A stretch of DNA of 64,000 nucleotides from CANLBN01 sp034111645. Its GTDB lineage: Bacteria > Pseudomonadota > Gammaproteobacteria > Pseudomonadales > Cellvibrionaceae. Location of the stretch: the NCBI GenBank assembly GCA_034111645.1, contig JAWUWW010000011.1, forward strand, positions 62,001 to 126,000. The letters run 5' to 3'. Within the stretch, counting starts at the first letter, position 1, and each line of letters opens with the position of its first letter. Under the pieces are notes generated by a model. The model worked only from the letters and a program-made list of their open reading frames with translations. It had not been told where the DNA came from and searched no databases. Shown piece by piece: positions 53,388-62,150 of this stretch. The translations under genes and the position numbers were made by a program.

Positions 53388-53744
53388 CTACTTCTTAATT
53401 GGCTTACGGGGACCTTTACGAGTACGCGCATTCGTTTTTGTACGCTGACCCCGAAGAGGAAGACTGCGACGATGGCGAATACCACGGTAACAACCTAAGT
53501 CCATTAAACGTTTAATGTTCATCGAGACTTCACGACGCAAGTCACCTTCAACAGTAACTTTACCGACTTCAGCACGCAACTCATCCATTTGACTTTCTGT
53601 TAGATCGCCTATTTTGGTAGATTCAGCAATACCAGTAGCTGCAAGAATTTTCTCAGCTGTAGTACGACCAACTCCAAAGACGTAAGTCAAAGAAATAACG
53701 GCATGTTTATTATCGGGTATATTGACACCGGCGATACGAGCCAT
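53388..53744 (-). CDS. rpsM: 30S ribosomal protein S13
   Basis: 118 residues. ARIAGVNIPDNKH start, the GVGRTTAEKIL helix-hairpin and RGIRHRRSLPLRGQRTKTNARTRKG end are intact. First gene of the alpha operon, behind a 228-base leader/promoter region. Confidence 0.98.
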   Translation of the reverse strand: MARIAGVNIPDNKHAVISLTYVFGVGRTTAEKILAATGIAESTKIGDLTESQMDELRAEVGKVTVEGDLRREVSMNIKRLMDLGCYRGIRHRRSLPLRGQRTKTNARTRKGPRKPIKK

Positions 53745-53892
53745 TCAATTTTTACTCCACAGTATATGTGAGCACACGATGGTGCTTATTCAGTGTTGAC
53801 AGCGATTTTAGCCACCGGTCACGTTATTTTATAGAGACAAGCCCTACAAAAGGCGCGAAAGGATAGCGGTTAAAACACTTGAATGCAATAGT

Positions 53893-53921
53893 TTATTAAT
53901 TTCTTAATAAACGACAGTCAA
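53893..53921 (-). promoter_or_regulatory. Candidate alpha-operon promoter within the rpmJ-rpsM gap
   Basis: Minus-strand TTGACT (53921-53916) and TAATAA (53898-53893) are spaced by 17 bases. The -10 lies in a perfect 9-base inverted repeat, GTTTATTAA / TTAATAAAC (53891-53912). The transcript would have a leader of about 140 bases before rpsM, room for an S4-binding structure as in E. coli; the leader structure itself is inferred. Confidence 0.55.
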
Positions 53922-53972
53922 CACACCTTTTTGATAAGCCATTGAACATGGCATATCTATCAAGACGCCAAA

Positions 53973-54089
53973 TTACCCTTGGCGCTGCTTGTGTCTGGGT
54001 TCCGCTTTACAAATAACACGAAGTACACCTTTGCGACGTACCATTTTGCAATTGCGACAGATTTTTTTAACAGAAGCACGAACTTTCAT
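53973..54089 (-). CDS. rpmJ: 50S ribosomal protein L36
   Basis: 38 residues beginning MKVRASVKKI, with the zinc ligands Cys11, Cys14, Cys27 and His33 present, so it is the zinc-binding form. ATG at 54089, TAA at 53973-53975. Placed between secY and rpsM as in other gammaproteobacteria. Confidence 0.97.
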   Translation of the reverse strand: MKVRASVKKICRNCKMVRRKGVLRVICKAEPRHKQRQG

Positions 54090-54129
54090 ACAAACCTCAT
54101 TTTAGTGAACTTAGGGCTAAGATAGCCTA

Positions 54130-55458
54130 TTAAAGCCCACCACCATAACCTTTTAAATTTGATTTTTTCATTAATGACTCGTACTGACGAGACATTAAAT
54201 GCGACTGTACTTGTGACATAAAGTCCATAAGTACTACTACAATAATTAACAAAGATGTGCCCCCTAGATAGAAGGGGATACCCGTTGCTACGATAATAAA
54301 TTGCGGCATCAAACATACAGCCGTCATATAAAGAGAACCTACAACCGTTAAACGAGTAAGCACACTATCAATATACTTCGCAGACTGCTCACCAGGGCGA
54401 ATTCCTGGTATATAAGCACCTGATTTTTTTAGATTATCTGCAACTTCACCGGGGTTATACATTAACGCCGTATAAAAGAAACAGAAAAATATTATCAACG
54501 CTGTGAATACAATTAAGTTCAGAGGTTGTCCGGGCCCTAATGATGCGGCTATTGTTTGCAATATCTCAGAGCTTCGACCGTCGCCAGAACCTATCCAAGT
54601 CGCAATGGACTGAGGAAAAAGAAGCAAACTGCTTGCAAAAATAGCGGGTATAACACCGGCCATATTAATTTTCAAAGGCAAATGGCTTGTTTGAGCCGCA
54701 TACACTTTTTTACCTTGTTGACGCTTGGCATAATTAACAGTAATCCGTCGTTGCCCACGTTCAACCAACACCACAAACCATACGATTCCTAGCAAGATAA
54801 TAATTATTGCTAGTAATAACAATATATTTAAATCACCTTGTTGTGCACTTTCAAAAGCTTGACCTACAGCTCCTGGTAAGCCAGCAATAATACCTGCACA
54901 GATAAGTATTGATATACCATTACCAATACCCTTTTCTGTCACTTGTTCACCAAGCCACATCATAAACACAGCGCCGGTTACTAATGACGTGATCATAACA
55001 ACCGAATCTATCAACTCGCCAAGTGGGCTAGCACCTTCATAAGCAAGGTTTAATCCACGAGACATTGCCGTTGCTTGAATAATGGCCAAAAATATAGTCA
55101 AGTAACGTGTATATTGACTGATCTTACGTCTACCTGAGTCACCTTCTTTTTTAAGTTGCTCTAGCGAAGGTGTTACCGCTGACATTAACTGCATAATAAT
55201 TGATGCAGAAATATAAGGCATAATTCCTAAAGCTAAAATACTCATCCGCTCTAGGGCACCACCTGAAAACATATTGAATAAATCAATATAGGTACCTTCG
55301 TTTTGCGAAAACAAATCAGCAACACGAGCTGGATCTATACCAGGAACTGGAATATGTGTTCCAATACGATAAACAATTATCGCTATGAAAACAAAACGAA
55401 GACGAGCCCAAAGCTCGCCTAGTCCTTTTTGCTTTCCCAGTAAACCAGGAGTTGCCAT
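54130..55458 (-). CDS. secY: Protein translocase subunit SecY
   Basis: Channel of the Sec translocon, 442 residues with ten membrane helices. Typical motifs: RIGTHIPVPGID near residue 32, FNMFSGGALERMSILALGIMPYISASIIMQL near 61, and RRITVNYAKR before helix 6. It follows rplO by 3 bases and closes the spc operon with rpmJ. Confidence 0.98.
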   Translation of the reverse strand: MATPGLLGKQKGLGELWARLRFVFIAIIVYRIGTHIPVPGIDPARVADLFSQNEGTYIDLFNMFSGGALERMSILALGIMPYISASIIMQLMSAVTPSLEQLKKEGDSGRRKISQYTRYLTIFLAIIQATAMSRGLNLAYEGASPLGELIDSVVMITSLVTGAVFMMWLGEQVTEKGIGNGISILICAGIIAGLPGAVGQAFESAQQGDLNILLLLAIIIILLGIVWFVVLVERGQRRITVNYAKRQQGKKVYAAQTSHLPLKINMAGVIPAIFASSLLLFPQSIATWIGSGDGRSSEILQTIAASLGPGQPLNLIVFTALIIFFCFFYTALMYNPGEVADNLKKSGAYIPGIRPGEQSAKYIDSVLTRLTVVGSLYMTAVCLMPQFIIVATGIPFYLGGTSLLIIVVVLMDFMSQVQSHLMSRQYESLMKKSNLKGYGGGL

Positions 55459-55461
55459 AAA

Positions 55462-55896
55462 TTACTCTTCTATTTTTCCACCAGCGGCTTCGATAGCAGC
55501 TTTAGCGCCTTTAGTAACCGCTAAACCTTTAACAGTAAGTGATTTTTTTAACTCACCCGATAAAAATATTTTAGCGCGTTTAATATTTGCAGTGATCAAA
55601 CTAGCTGAACGTAGTGATTCTAGATCAACAACATCGCCTTCTATTGAATTTAATTCAGAAAGACGGATTTCAGCAGTAACCATACCAATACGTGAGGTAA
55701 AACCATATTTTGGTAGGCGTTTCTGTAAAGGCATTTGACCACCTTCAAATCCCGCACGCACTTTACCGCCAGAACGAGCCTTTAAGCCCTTGTGACCACG
55801 ACCAGCAGTCTTACCAGTACCGCTACCGATACCGCGACCAACGCGTTTTTTATCAGACTTATGGCCAGGTGCTGGAGTCAATTCATTAAGACGCAT
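55462..55896 (-). CDS. rplO: 50S ribosomal protein L15
   Basis: 144 residues from ATG 55896 (MRLNELTPAPG), preceded by AGGAGAA. RGIGSGTGKTAGRGHKGLKARSGG is the family signature. One base separates it from the rpmD stop; a frame starting 15 bases earlier lies inside rpmD and is not used. Confidence 0.97.
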   Translation of the reverse strand: MRLNELTPAPGHKSDKKRVGRGIGSGTGKTAGRGHKGLKARSGGKVRAGFEGGQMPLQKRLPKYGFTSRIGMVTAEIRLSELNSIEGDVVDLESLRSASLITANIKRAKIFLSGELKKSLTVKGLAVTKGAKAAIEAAGGKIEE

Positions 55897-55897
55897 A

Positions 55898-56083
55898 TTA
55901 TTCTCCTTCAACCTTTACAAGATAATGAGCAGTATTGATCATACCGCGAACAGAAGGAGTATCTTCAACTTCTACTGTATGACCGATTCTACGGAGACCC
56001 AATCCAGTAATACAAGCAATATGGTTTTTTAACCGGCCCGTTGTACTTTTAATTTGGGTTATTTTTACTGTTTTTTTAGCCAT
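55898..56083 (-). CDS. rpmD: 50S ribosomal protein L30
   Basis: 61 residues from ATG 56083 (MAKKTVKITQIKS), with GAGAG a few bases upstream. TGLGLRRIGHTVEVEDTPSVRGMI is conserved. Two earlier ATGs in frame (56101, 56095) overlap the ribosome site. Confidence 0.97.
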   Translation of the reverse strand: MAKKTVKITQIKSTTGRLKNHIACITGLGLRRIGHTVEVEDTPSVRGMINTAHYLVKVEGE

Positions 56084-56192
56084 TATAACTCTCATACTCA
56101 ATTAAGAGGTGCCTTTATAGGCACAGAATTAGATCTTAATTATAAGTAACAGAACTGATTATTTATAAAACCAATAATCAATTAATTATTAC

Positions 56193-56705
56193 CTAGTTCA
56201 TTATCTCATCGACAGTTTTGCCGCGTTTTGCAGCAATTTGTTCAGGAGATTGCATTGCACTAAGTGCTTGAAACGTTGCGCGAACAACATTAACTGGGTT
56301 TGTTGATCCGTAACATTTAGCTAGAACATTTTGTACTCCAGCTAACTCGAGTACTGCACGCATAGCACCACCAGCAATTACACCTGTACCTTCTGATGCT
56401 GGTTGCATATAAACCTTAGAAGCTCCATGGCGACCTTTAGTTGGATACTGAATAGTATCACCATTAAGCTCAACCTGAATCATATCGCGACGCGCAGATT
56501 CCATTGCCTTTTGAATAGCTGCAGGCACTTCACGCGCCTTACCACGACCAAAGCCTACTCGACCTTTACCATCACCAACAACTGTCAGGGCTGTAAAAGC
56601 AAAAATACGACCGCCTTTAACTGTCTTTGCAACACGGTTTACTTGAACTAACTTCTCTTCAAAGCCTTCAGTGTTTGCTTCATCTTTTTTAACAAATGCC
56701 ATCAT
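56193..56705 (-). CDS. rpsE: 30S ribosomal protein S5
   Basis: 170 residues. The double-stranded RNA-binding domain GRIFAFTALTVVGDGKGRVGFGRGKAREVP and AGVQNVLAKCYGSTNPVNVVRAT are intact. Two successive ATGs (56705 and 56702) are possible starts. 109 bases separate it from rpmD. Confidence 0.98.
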   Translation of the reverse strand: MMAFVKKDEANTEGFEEKLVQVNRVAKTVKGGRIFAFTALTVVGDGKGRVGFGRGKAREVPAAIQKAMESARRDMIQVELNGDTIQYPTKGRHGASKVYMQPASEGTGVIAGGAMRAVLELAGVQNVLAKCYGSTNPVNVVRATFQALSAMQSPEQIAAKRGKTVDEIMN

Positions 56706-56712
56706 TCAACCC

Positions 56713-57063
56713 TTAGAATTCTAGTCCGCCTTCGCGTGCTGCATCAGCTAACGCCTTAACACGACCATGGTATTTAAAGCCGCTACGATCAAAAGCAACA
56801 CCGGTAATACCAGCCGCTTTCGCACGCTCAGCAATCAACTTTCCAACCGCTTTCGCAGCTTCAATATTGCCAGTTGCACCGGCACGTAAATCTTTGTCTA
56901 AAGTAGAAGCACTCGCTAATACTATATTTCCGCCTGCAGCAATAATTTGTGCATAAATATGACGCGGCGAACGATTAACACATAAACGGTTAACGCCCAA
57001 CTCGCTTATTTTAGCTCGGGCTCTACGAGCGCGACGGATTCGAGCCTGTTTTTTAGAATTCAT
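56713..57063 (-). CDS. rplR: 50S ribosomal protein L18
   Basis: 116 residues; RLCVNRSPRHIYAQII and AFDRSGFKYHGRVKALADAAREGGLEF identify L18. It binds 5S rRNA. 7 bases before rpsE. Confidence 0.98.
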   Translation of the reverse strand: MNSKKQARIRRARRARAKISELGVNRLCVNRSPRHIYAQIIAAGGNIVLASASTLDKDLRAGATGNIEAAKAVGKLIAERAKAAGITGVAFDRSGFKYHGRVKALADAAREGGLEF

Positions 57064-57146
57064 AACTATCTCTACTAGATATTTTTAACACTAACTAATA
57101 ATTAACTTATTAAACTGTACCGGTAAATACCAATATAATTTAAAAA

Positions 57147-57680
57147 TTACTTTTTCTTGGCTTCTTTACGACGTACATTTTCATCTGCATATCTTACACC
57201 TTTGCCTTTATAGGGCTCAGGTGGACGAAATGCACGTATTTCAGAAGCAACCTGACCAAGCAATTGCTTATCAGAACATTTTAAAACAATTTCTGTCTGT
57301 GTTGGTGTGTCAGCGGTAACGCCTTCAGGCAACTCGTAGTTTACATCGTGAGAGAAACCCAACACTAGGTTAACAGTATTTCCAACGGCTTTCGCACGGT
57401 AACCAACACCATTAAGTATCAATTTACGTTCAAAGCCTTGGCTAACACCAAAAACCATATTGTTAACCAAAGAACGTGTTGTGCCCGCAAGAGAGACAGC
57501 ATCTTTACTTTTGTTTTTAGCGGCAAAAGAAACGATGTTATCGTTTTGCTTTACTTCTACAGACTCACTTAGATTCATTGCTAAGGTTCCTCTAGAACCT
57601 TTAACAGAGATCTCTTGGCCGTTAATATTTATCTCAACACCAGAAGGCAATTCAACTGGGTTATTTGCAATACGTGACAT
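57147..57680 (-). CDS. rplF: 50S ribosomal protein L6
   Basis: 177 residues. SRIANNPVELPSGVE start, ILNGVGYRAKAVGNTVNLVLGFSH and PEPYKGKGVRYADENVRRKEAKKK end are characteristic. 83 bases before rplR. Confidence 0.98.
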   Translation of the reverse strand: MSRIANNPVELPSGVEININGQEISVKGSRGTLAMNLSESVEVKQNDNIVSFAAKNKSKDAVSLAGTTRSLVNNMVFGVSQGFERKLILNGVGYRAKAVGNTVNLVLGFSHDVNYELPEGVTADTPTQTEIVLKCSDKQLLGQVASEIRAFRPPEPYKGKGVRYADENVRRKEAKKK

Positions 57681-57723
57681 AATCTTTCTCTATCTTAAAC
57701 AAAGCTTTTGTTTAAAAATTCAA

Positions 57724-58116
57724 TTAAAAAACGGTACAAAGTACTTCGCCGCCAACACCCGCTTCGCGAGCTGCCCTCTCGGTCATTACACCTTGACTAG
57801 TCGATATAATCGCTACACCAAGACCACCTCGCACCGATGGAAAACCATCTTTAGGCGAATAGTTTCTTAATCCAGGACGACTAACTCTGTTTATCTCAGT
57901 AATAACTGGCTTACCTTCGTAGTATTTTAACTGAACAGTTAATTTCGTTTTAACTTCAGAATCAACACTAAAACCTTTAATGTAACCTTCAGATTCTAAA
58001 ACCTTGGCTACATTTACTTTTAATTTAGAAGAAGGCATAACAGTTTCTGTTTTACCAACTAATTGTGCATTTCTAATGCGAGTCAGCATATCTGACAACG
58101 GGTCTTGCATACTCAT
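57724..58116 (-). CDS. rpsH: 30S ribosomal protein S8
   Basis: 130 residues from ATG 58116 (MSMQDPLSDMLTRIRNAQ), with AGGAG upstream; an extra eight codons in the longer frame are not conserved. GLGVAIISTSQGVMTERAAREAGVGGEVLCTVF is the C-terminal signature. S8 represses the spc operon in E. coli. Confidence 0.98.
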   Translation of the reverse strand: MSMQDPLSDMLTRIRNAQLVGKTETVMPSSKLKVNVAKVLESEGYIKGFSVDSEVKTKLTVQLKYYEGKPVITEINRVSRPGLRNYSPKDGFPSVRGGLGVAIISTSQGVMTERAAREAGVGGEVLCTVF

Positions 58117-58153
58117 TAATCTTGCTCCTGTCTCTACCAATTCTTAAACAAGC

Positions 58154-58459
58154 TTACCAGCTAGCTTTAACCAGACCCGGTACGTCACCGCGCATTGCGG
58201 CTTCACGTAGCTTGTTACGGCATAGACCAAATTTACGGTAGACCCCATGAGGACGACCAGTTAATACACAGCGACGACGCTGTCTTGATGGGCTTGCATC
58301 ACGAGGTAGTTTTTGCAAACTAATCTGAGCCTCCCACACATCTTCAACACTTGCAGTTGTACTAGTAATAATTTCTTTGAGAGCAGCGCGCTTCACAGCA
58401 TATTTTTTAGCAGTCTGTGTACGCTTAAGTTCACGTGCGATCATTGATTTCTTTGCCAT
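58154..58459 (-). CDS. rpsN: 30S ribosomal protein S14 (zinc-free long form)
   Basis: 101 residues; RCVLTGRPHGVYRKFGLCRNKLRE near the C-terminus identifies S14. The CxxC pairs of the short zinc form are absent and the length fits the C-minus type. 9 bases after rplE. Confidence 0.98.
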   Translation of the reverse strand: MAKKSMIARELKRTQTAKKYAVKRAALKEIITSTTASVEDVWEAQISLQKLPRDASPSRQRRRCVLTGRPHGVYRKFGLCRNKLREAAMRGDVPGLVKASW

Positions 58460-58468
58460 AACTCTAAC

Positions 58469-59008
58469 TTATCCTTTAAAGGGGAAATTAAAGGCTTTAA
58501 GCAATGCTCGGCCTTCATCATCGTTGCGTGCGGTAGTGGTAATACAAATATCTAAACCACGCAGTTTATCGATCTTATCGTATTCAATTTCAGGAAAAAT
58601 AATCTGCTCTGTAACACCCATAGAAAAATTGCCACGTCCATCAAACTGCTTAGGACTAATTCCACGGAAATCACGTATACGAGGTATAGAAATTGATACT
58701 AATCGCTCTAAAAATTCATACATTCTCTCGCGGCGTAAAGTTACCTTGCAGCCAATCGGCCAATCTTCACGAACTTTAAAGCCCGCTATAGATTTACGCG
58801 CCTTGGTCACAACGACTTTTTGGCCTGAGATTTTTTCTAGATCGCTAACAGCGCTCTCTAATGCTTTTTTGTCACCTATTGCTTCACCAACACCCATATT
58901 AAGTGTTATTTTAGTTATGCGAGGAACTTCCATTACATTGTCAAGATTTAACTCTTCTTTGAGCTGTTTAGCAATCTCTTCGTTATACAGTTTTTTCAAA
59001 CTAGCCAT
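58469..59008 (-). CDS. rplE: 50S ribosomal protein L5
   Basis: 179 residues. VMEVPRITKITLNMGVGEA, GFKVREDWPIGCKVTLR and FPEIEYDKIDKLRGLDICI are conserved; contacts 5S rRNA and the P-site tRNA. 92 bases separate it from rplX. Confidence 0.98.
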   Translation of the reverse strand: MASLKKLYNEEIAKQLKEELNLDNVMEVPRITKITLNMGVGEAIGDKKALESAVSDLEKISGQKVVVTKARKSIAGFKVREDWPIGCKVTLRRERMYEFLERLVSISIPRIRDFRGISPKQFDGRGNFSMGVTEQIIFPEIEYDKIDKLRGLDICITTTARNDDEGRALLKAFNFPFKG

Positions 59009-59100
59009 TTCTATTTACCGTTACTTACACCAGCTTTTACTGGAAAAATAAATTAAGCTTCTATTAATTATCTTAAATCTTTTAGCTATAGCTTCAAAGA

Positions 59101-59412
59101 TTAAATAGCTGCGCCATTAGATTTAAATACGCGCTCTTTTTTGCCATCTTCTGAAAATTTAAAGCCAACACGATCTGCTTTATCAGTTTCAGAGTTATAA
59201 ATAGCAACATTCGATACCTGAATTGGCGCTTCTTTTTCAACTATACCGCCAGATACGCCTGCTTGAGGATTTGGCTTTTGATGCTTTTTAATCATCTGAA
59301 CGCCAGCGACGATCAAACGGTTATCTTGCATTACTTTTACAACCTTGCCTCGCTTACCTTTGTCACGACCAGCGATTACTATCACCTCGTCATCACATTT
59401 AATCTTTTGCAT
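59101..59412 (-). CDS. rplX: 50S ribosomal protein L24
   Basis: 103 residues; KCDDEVIVIAGRDKGKRGKV is the KOW motif, with the KHQKPNPQAGVSGGIVEKEAPI loop. 28 bases after rplN. Confidence 0.98.
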   Translation of the reverse strand: MQKIKCDDEVIVIAGRDKGKRGKVVKVMQDNRLIVAGVQMIKKHQKPNPQAGVSGGIVEKEAPIQVSNVAIYNSETDKADRVGFKFSEDGKKERVFKSNGAAI

Positions 59413-59440
59413 CGCCTTATCCTCTACCTTTAACTCAGAT

Positions 59441-59809
59441 TTATAAAACTTCTGGAGCCAAAGAAATAATTTTCATAAATTTTTCACCACGTAACTCACG
59501 AGTCACTGGCCCAAAGATACGAGTACCAATTGGAGCATCTTGTGCATTCAAAATTACGGCTGCATTATCGTCAAACTTAATCAGTGAGCCATCTGGACGA
59601 CGGACTCCTTTTCTTGTTCTAACTACAACAGCGTTAACAACTTGACCTTTTTTAACTTTACCGCGAGGAATTGCTTCTTTCACAGTAACTTTAATTACAT
59701 CACCAATTCTTGCGTAACGGCGATGAGAACCACCAAGCACTTTAATACACATTACCCGGCGAGCACCGCTATTATCGGCAACCTCTAGGTAGCTTTGTGT
59801 TTGAATCAT
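59441..59809 (-). CDS. rplN: 50S ribosomal protein L14
   Basis: 122 residues. MIQTQSYLEVADNSGARRVMCIKVLGG start and GTRIFGPVTRELRGEKFMKIISLAPEVL end are near-universal. First gene of the classical spc operon; only 58 bases part it from rpsQ, so read-through from the S10 operon is likely. Confidence 0.98.
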   Translation of the reverse strand: MIQTQSYLEVADNSGARRVMCIKVLGGSHRRYARIGDVIKVTVKEAIPRGKVKKGQVVNAVVVRTRKGVRRPDGSLIKFDDNAAVILNAQDAPIGTRIFGPVTRELRGEKFMKIISLAPEVL

Positions 59810-59867
59810 TGTTCGTCTCCGAAACCTTTAAAGCAATTTACAATTGCTATCAATCATAGCCACGCAG

Positions 59868-60146
59868 TTATATTTGCGTTGCACGCTCTTCAATGTTTAC
59901 TAACGCCCATGATTTCGACTTAGAAAGTGGACGACATTCAGCAATAGTGACAACATCGCCAATTTTGCAGGTGTTCTCTTCATCATGAGCCTTAAGCTTT
60001 GACGATTTGCTCAAATACTTACCATAAAGAGGGTGTTTTACGCGTCGCTCTATTAGCACAGTAATGGTTTTATCCATTTTATCGCTGACAACTTTACCCA
60101 TTAGAGTACGCGCTGTATTTTTTTCATTTTCCACTTGCTGACTCAT
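59868..60146 (-). CDS. rpsQ: 30S ribosomal protein S17
   Basis: 92 residues, with TLMGKVVSDKMDKTITVLIERRVKHPLYGKY and a normal OB fold length; the first ten residues (SQQVENEKNT) are a slightly longer lead than usual. 3 bases after rpmC. Confidence 0.98.
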   Translation of the reverse strand: MSQQVENEKNTARTLMGKVVSDKMDKTITVLIERRVKHPLYGKYLSKSSKLKAHDEENTCKIGDVVTIAECRPLSKSKSWALVNIEERATQI

Positions 60147-60149
60147 GTG

Positions 60150-60341
60150 TTAGTTACCTGCCTTTTGATTCAGGATCGTTTTAATCCGTGCAACATTACG
60201 ACGAGCTATTTTAAACAAATGTGTCTGAATCTGCTGGCCAGAACTCGCTTGCATACGAAGCTTGAACTGATCTTCAAGATTAACAAGCATTTCTGCCTTT
60301 AATTCTTCTACAGATTTTTCACGTAATTCTGAGGCATTCAT
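60150..60341 (-). CDS. rpmC: 50S ribosomal protein L29
   Basis: 63 residues from ATG 60341, which overlaps the rplP stop (TGATG). NASELREKSVEELKAEM and HLFKIARRNVARIKTIL are typical. A GTG three bases earlier is unlikely. Confidence 0.97.
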   Translation of the reverse strand: MNASELREKSVEELKAEMLVNLEDQFKLRMQASSGQQIQTHLFKIARRNVARIKTILNQKAGN

Positions 60342-60754
60342 CACATCACCGAACGTTTAACGAAAGTTGTATTAATAGGCAACTTAGAAGCCGCAAGAGC
60401 AAATGCTTCACGTGCTATTTCTTCTGTCACCCCTTCCATTTCATAAAGAACTCTACCTGGCTGAATTTGGCATACCCAATATTCAACATTACCTTTACCC
60501 TTACCTTGACGAACCTCTAAAGGTTTGCTGGTAATTGGCTTATCAGGAAAGACTCTAATCCAAATTTTACCGCCACGCTTTATATGACGAGTCATTGCTC
60601 GTCGCGCCGCTTCAATTTGACGAGCCGACAATCGACCTCGTCCAACTGCTTTTAAACCGTATTCGCCAAAACTGACCTTTGAACCCCGGTCTGCAAGGCC
60701 GCGATTGCGGCCTTTCATCATTTTGCGAAACTTTGTACGCTTTGGCTGCATCAT
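60341..60754 (-). CDS. rplP: 50S ribosomal protein L16
   Basis: 137 residues; MMQPKRTKFRKMMKGRNRG has Met in place of the usual Leu at position 2. IWIRVFPDKPITSKPLEVRQGKGKG is the family signature. Shares one base with rpmC. Confidence 0.98.
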   Translation of the reverse strand: MMQPKRTKFRKMMKGRNRGLADRGSKVSFGEYGLKAVGRGRLSARQIEAARRAMTRHIKRGGKIWIRVFPDKPITSKPLEVRQGKGKGNVEYWVCQIQPGRVLYEMEGVTEEIAREAFALAASKLPINTTFVKRSVM

Positions 60755-60766
60755 AATGCGTACCCC

Positions 60767-61447
60767 TTACTTAGCTCTTGAGCTTTTCTTTTTTGGCGCT
60801 GGTTCTGCTTGAACAGCATCACCTATTACTTCGCCTTTAAAAATCCAGACTTTAACGCCTAGAATCCCATAAGTTGTTAACGCTTCTGACGTTGAATAAT
60901 CAATATCAGCGCGAAGCGTATGAAGAGGAACTCGCCCCTCTCGGTACCATTCAGTTCGTGCAATTTCTGCTCCGCCTAAACGGCCACCAACCTGAATTCG
61001 AATACCCTGAGCACCTTGACGCATAGCATTCTGAACGGCTCTTTTCATAGCACGTCTAAACATTACACGACGCTCAAGCTGGCTAGTAACACTATCTGCG
61101 ACTAGTTTCGCATCCAAGTCAGGCTTACGTATTTCTTCTATATTGATGTGAACTGGCACACCCATACGTTTAGCTATTTGAGCACGCAACTTCTCAACAT
61201 CTTCTCCGCGCTTACCAATCACAATGCCTGGACGGGCAGTATGAATAGTAACTTTTGCAGTATTAGCTGGTCGCTCTATATCGATACGACTAACAGATGC
61301 TTTTGATAGCTGCTTCTGAATGAAACTACGGACATCAAGATCCGCATGTAATTTCTCAGCGTACTTATCGCTGCCGGCGTACCATATTGAGGTATGTTTT
61401 TTAACAATACCCAAACGAATACCGGTGGGATGAACTTTTTGACCCAT
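60767..61447 (-). CDS. rpsC: 30S ribosomal protein S3
   Basis: 226 residues. GQKVHPTGIRLGIVKKHTSIWYA start, KH domain GIVIGKRGEDVEKLRAQIAKR and the C-terminal GRLGGAEIARTEWYREGRVPLHTLRADIDY are all present. 12 bases before rplP. Confidence 0.98.
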   Translation of the reverse strand: MGQKVHPTGIRLGIVKKHTSIWYAGSDKYAEKLHADLDVRSFIQKQLSKASVSRIDIERPANTAKVTIHTARPGIVIGKRGEDVEKLRAQIAKRMGVPVHINIEEIRKPDLDAKLVADSVTSQLERRVMFRRAMKRAVQNAMRQGAQGIRIQVGGRLGGAEIARTEWYREGRVPLHTLRADIDYSTSEALTTYGILGVKVWIFKGEVIGDAVQAEPAPKKKSSRAK

Positions 61448-61463
61448 AACGTCCGCTCTCGCT

Positions 61464-61802
61464 CTATTTAGTGTCGTCGGCGACTTTAACTGTAATGTGA
61501 CATGATCGCTTTAGAATACGATCCGCACGACCTTTTGCACGTGCACGTATTCGCTTCATTGTCACGCCTTCATCAACAAAGATGGTCGACACTCGTAATT
61601 CGTCAACATCCGCACCTTCGTTTTGTTCAGCATTGGCAATTGCACTCTCCAATACTTTCTTAATAATGACTGCTGCTTTTTTATTACTAAACGTCAGTAA
61701 GTCTAGAGCCACTTCGACATGCTTGCCACGAATTTGATCCGCAACTAACCTAGCTTTCTGTGCCGACAAGCGCGCGCCACTTAATTTTGCTGCTACTTCC
61801 AT
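61464..61802 (-). CDS. rplV: 50S ribosomal protein L22
   Basis: 112 residues from ATG 61802 (MEVAAKLSGARLSAQKARLV), preceded by GGCAGG; the TTG two codons earlier is unlikely. GVTMKRIRARAKGRADRILKRSCH is the tunnel-loop signature. Confidence 0.98.
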   Translation of the reverse strand: MEVAAKLSGARLSAQKARLVADQIRGKHVEVALDLLTFSNKKAAVIIKKVLESAIANAEQNEGADVDELRVSTIFVDEGVTMKRIRARAKGRADRILKRSCHITVKVADDTK

Positions 61803-61814
61803 CGTCAACCTGCC

Positions 61815-62087
61815 TTATCTAACCTTTTTGTCGGCCACATGGCCTTTATAGGTGCGCGTTCCCGCAAACTCACCCAGCTTGTGACCAACCATTTCTTCAT
61901 TAACCAACACCGGTACGTGTTGACGACCATTATGAACTGCTATCGTCAAACCAACCATTTGCGGCATAATCATTGAACGGCGCGACCAAGTTTTAATGGG
62001 ACGACGATCATTCTTTTCGACGGCTACTTCAACTTTCTTCAATAAATGAAGATCAATGAACGGACCTTTCTTCAGTGAACGTGGCAC
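61815..62087 (-). CDS. rpsS: 30S ribosomal protein S19
   Basis: 90 residues. PRSLKKGPFIDLHLLKKVE, TWSRRSMIMPQMVGLTIAVHNG and HKLGEFAGTRTYKGH are conserved. 12 bases before rplV. Confidence 0.98.
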   Translation of the reverse strand: MPRSLKKGPFIDLHLLKKVEVAVEKNDRRPIKTWSRRSMIMPQMVGLTIAVHNGRQHVPVLVNEEMVGHKLGEFAGTRTYKGHVADKKVR

Positions 62088-62150
62088 TGTTGCTTCCTCT
62101 TATTCAGTTAATATGGCTAAGCCATTCAAACTCACGACATCAATAAATAA

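Noticed and set aside
58377..59051. 224-codon open frame on the plus strand opposite rplE and rpsN
   Set aside because: Antisense to two certain ribosomal protein genes; the product resembles no protein and the frame is explained by codon bias of the real genes.
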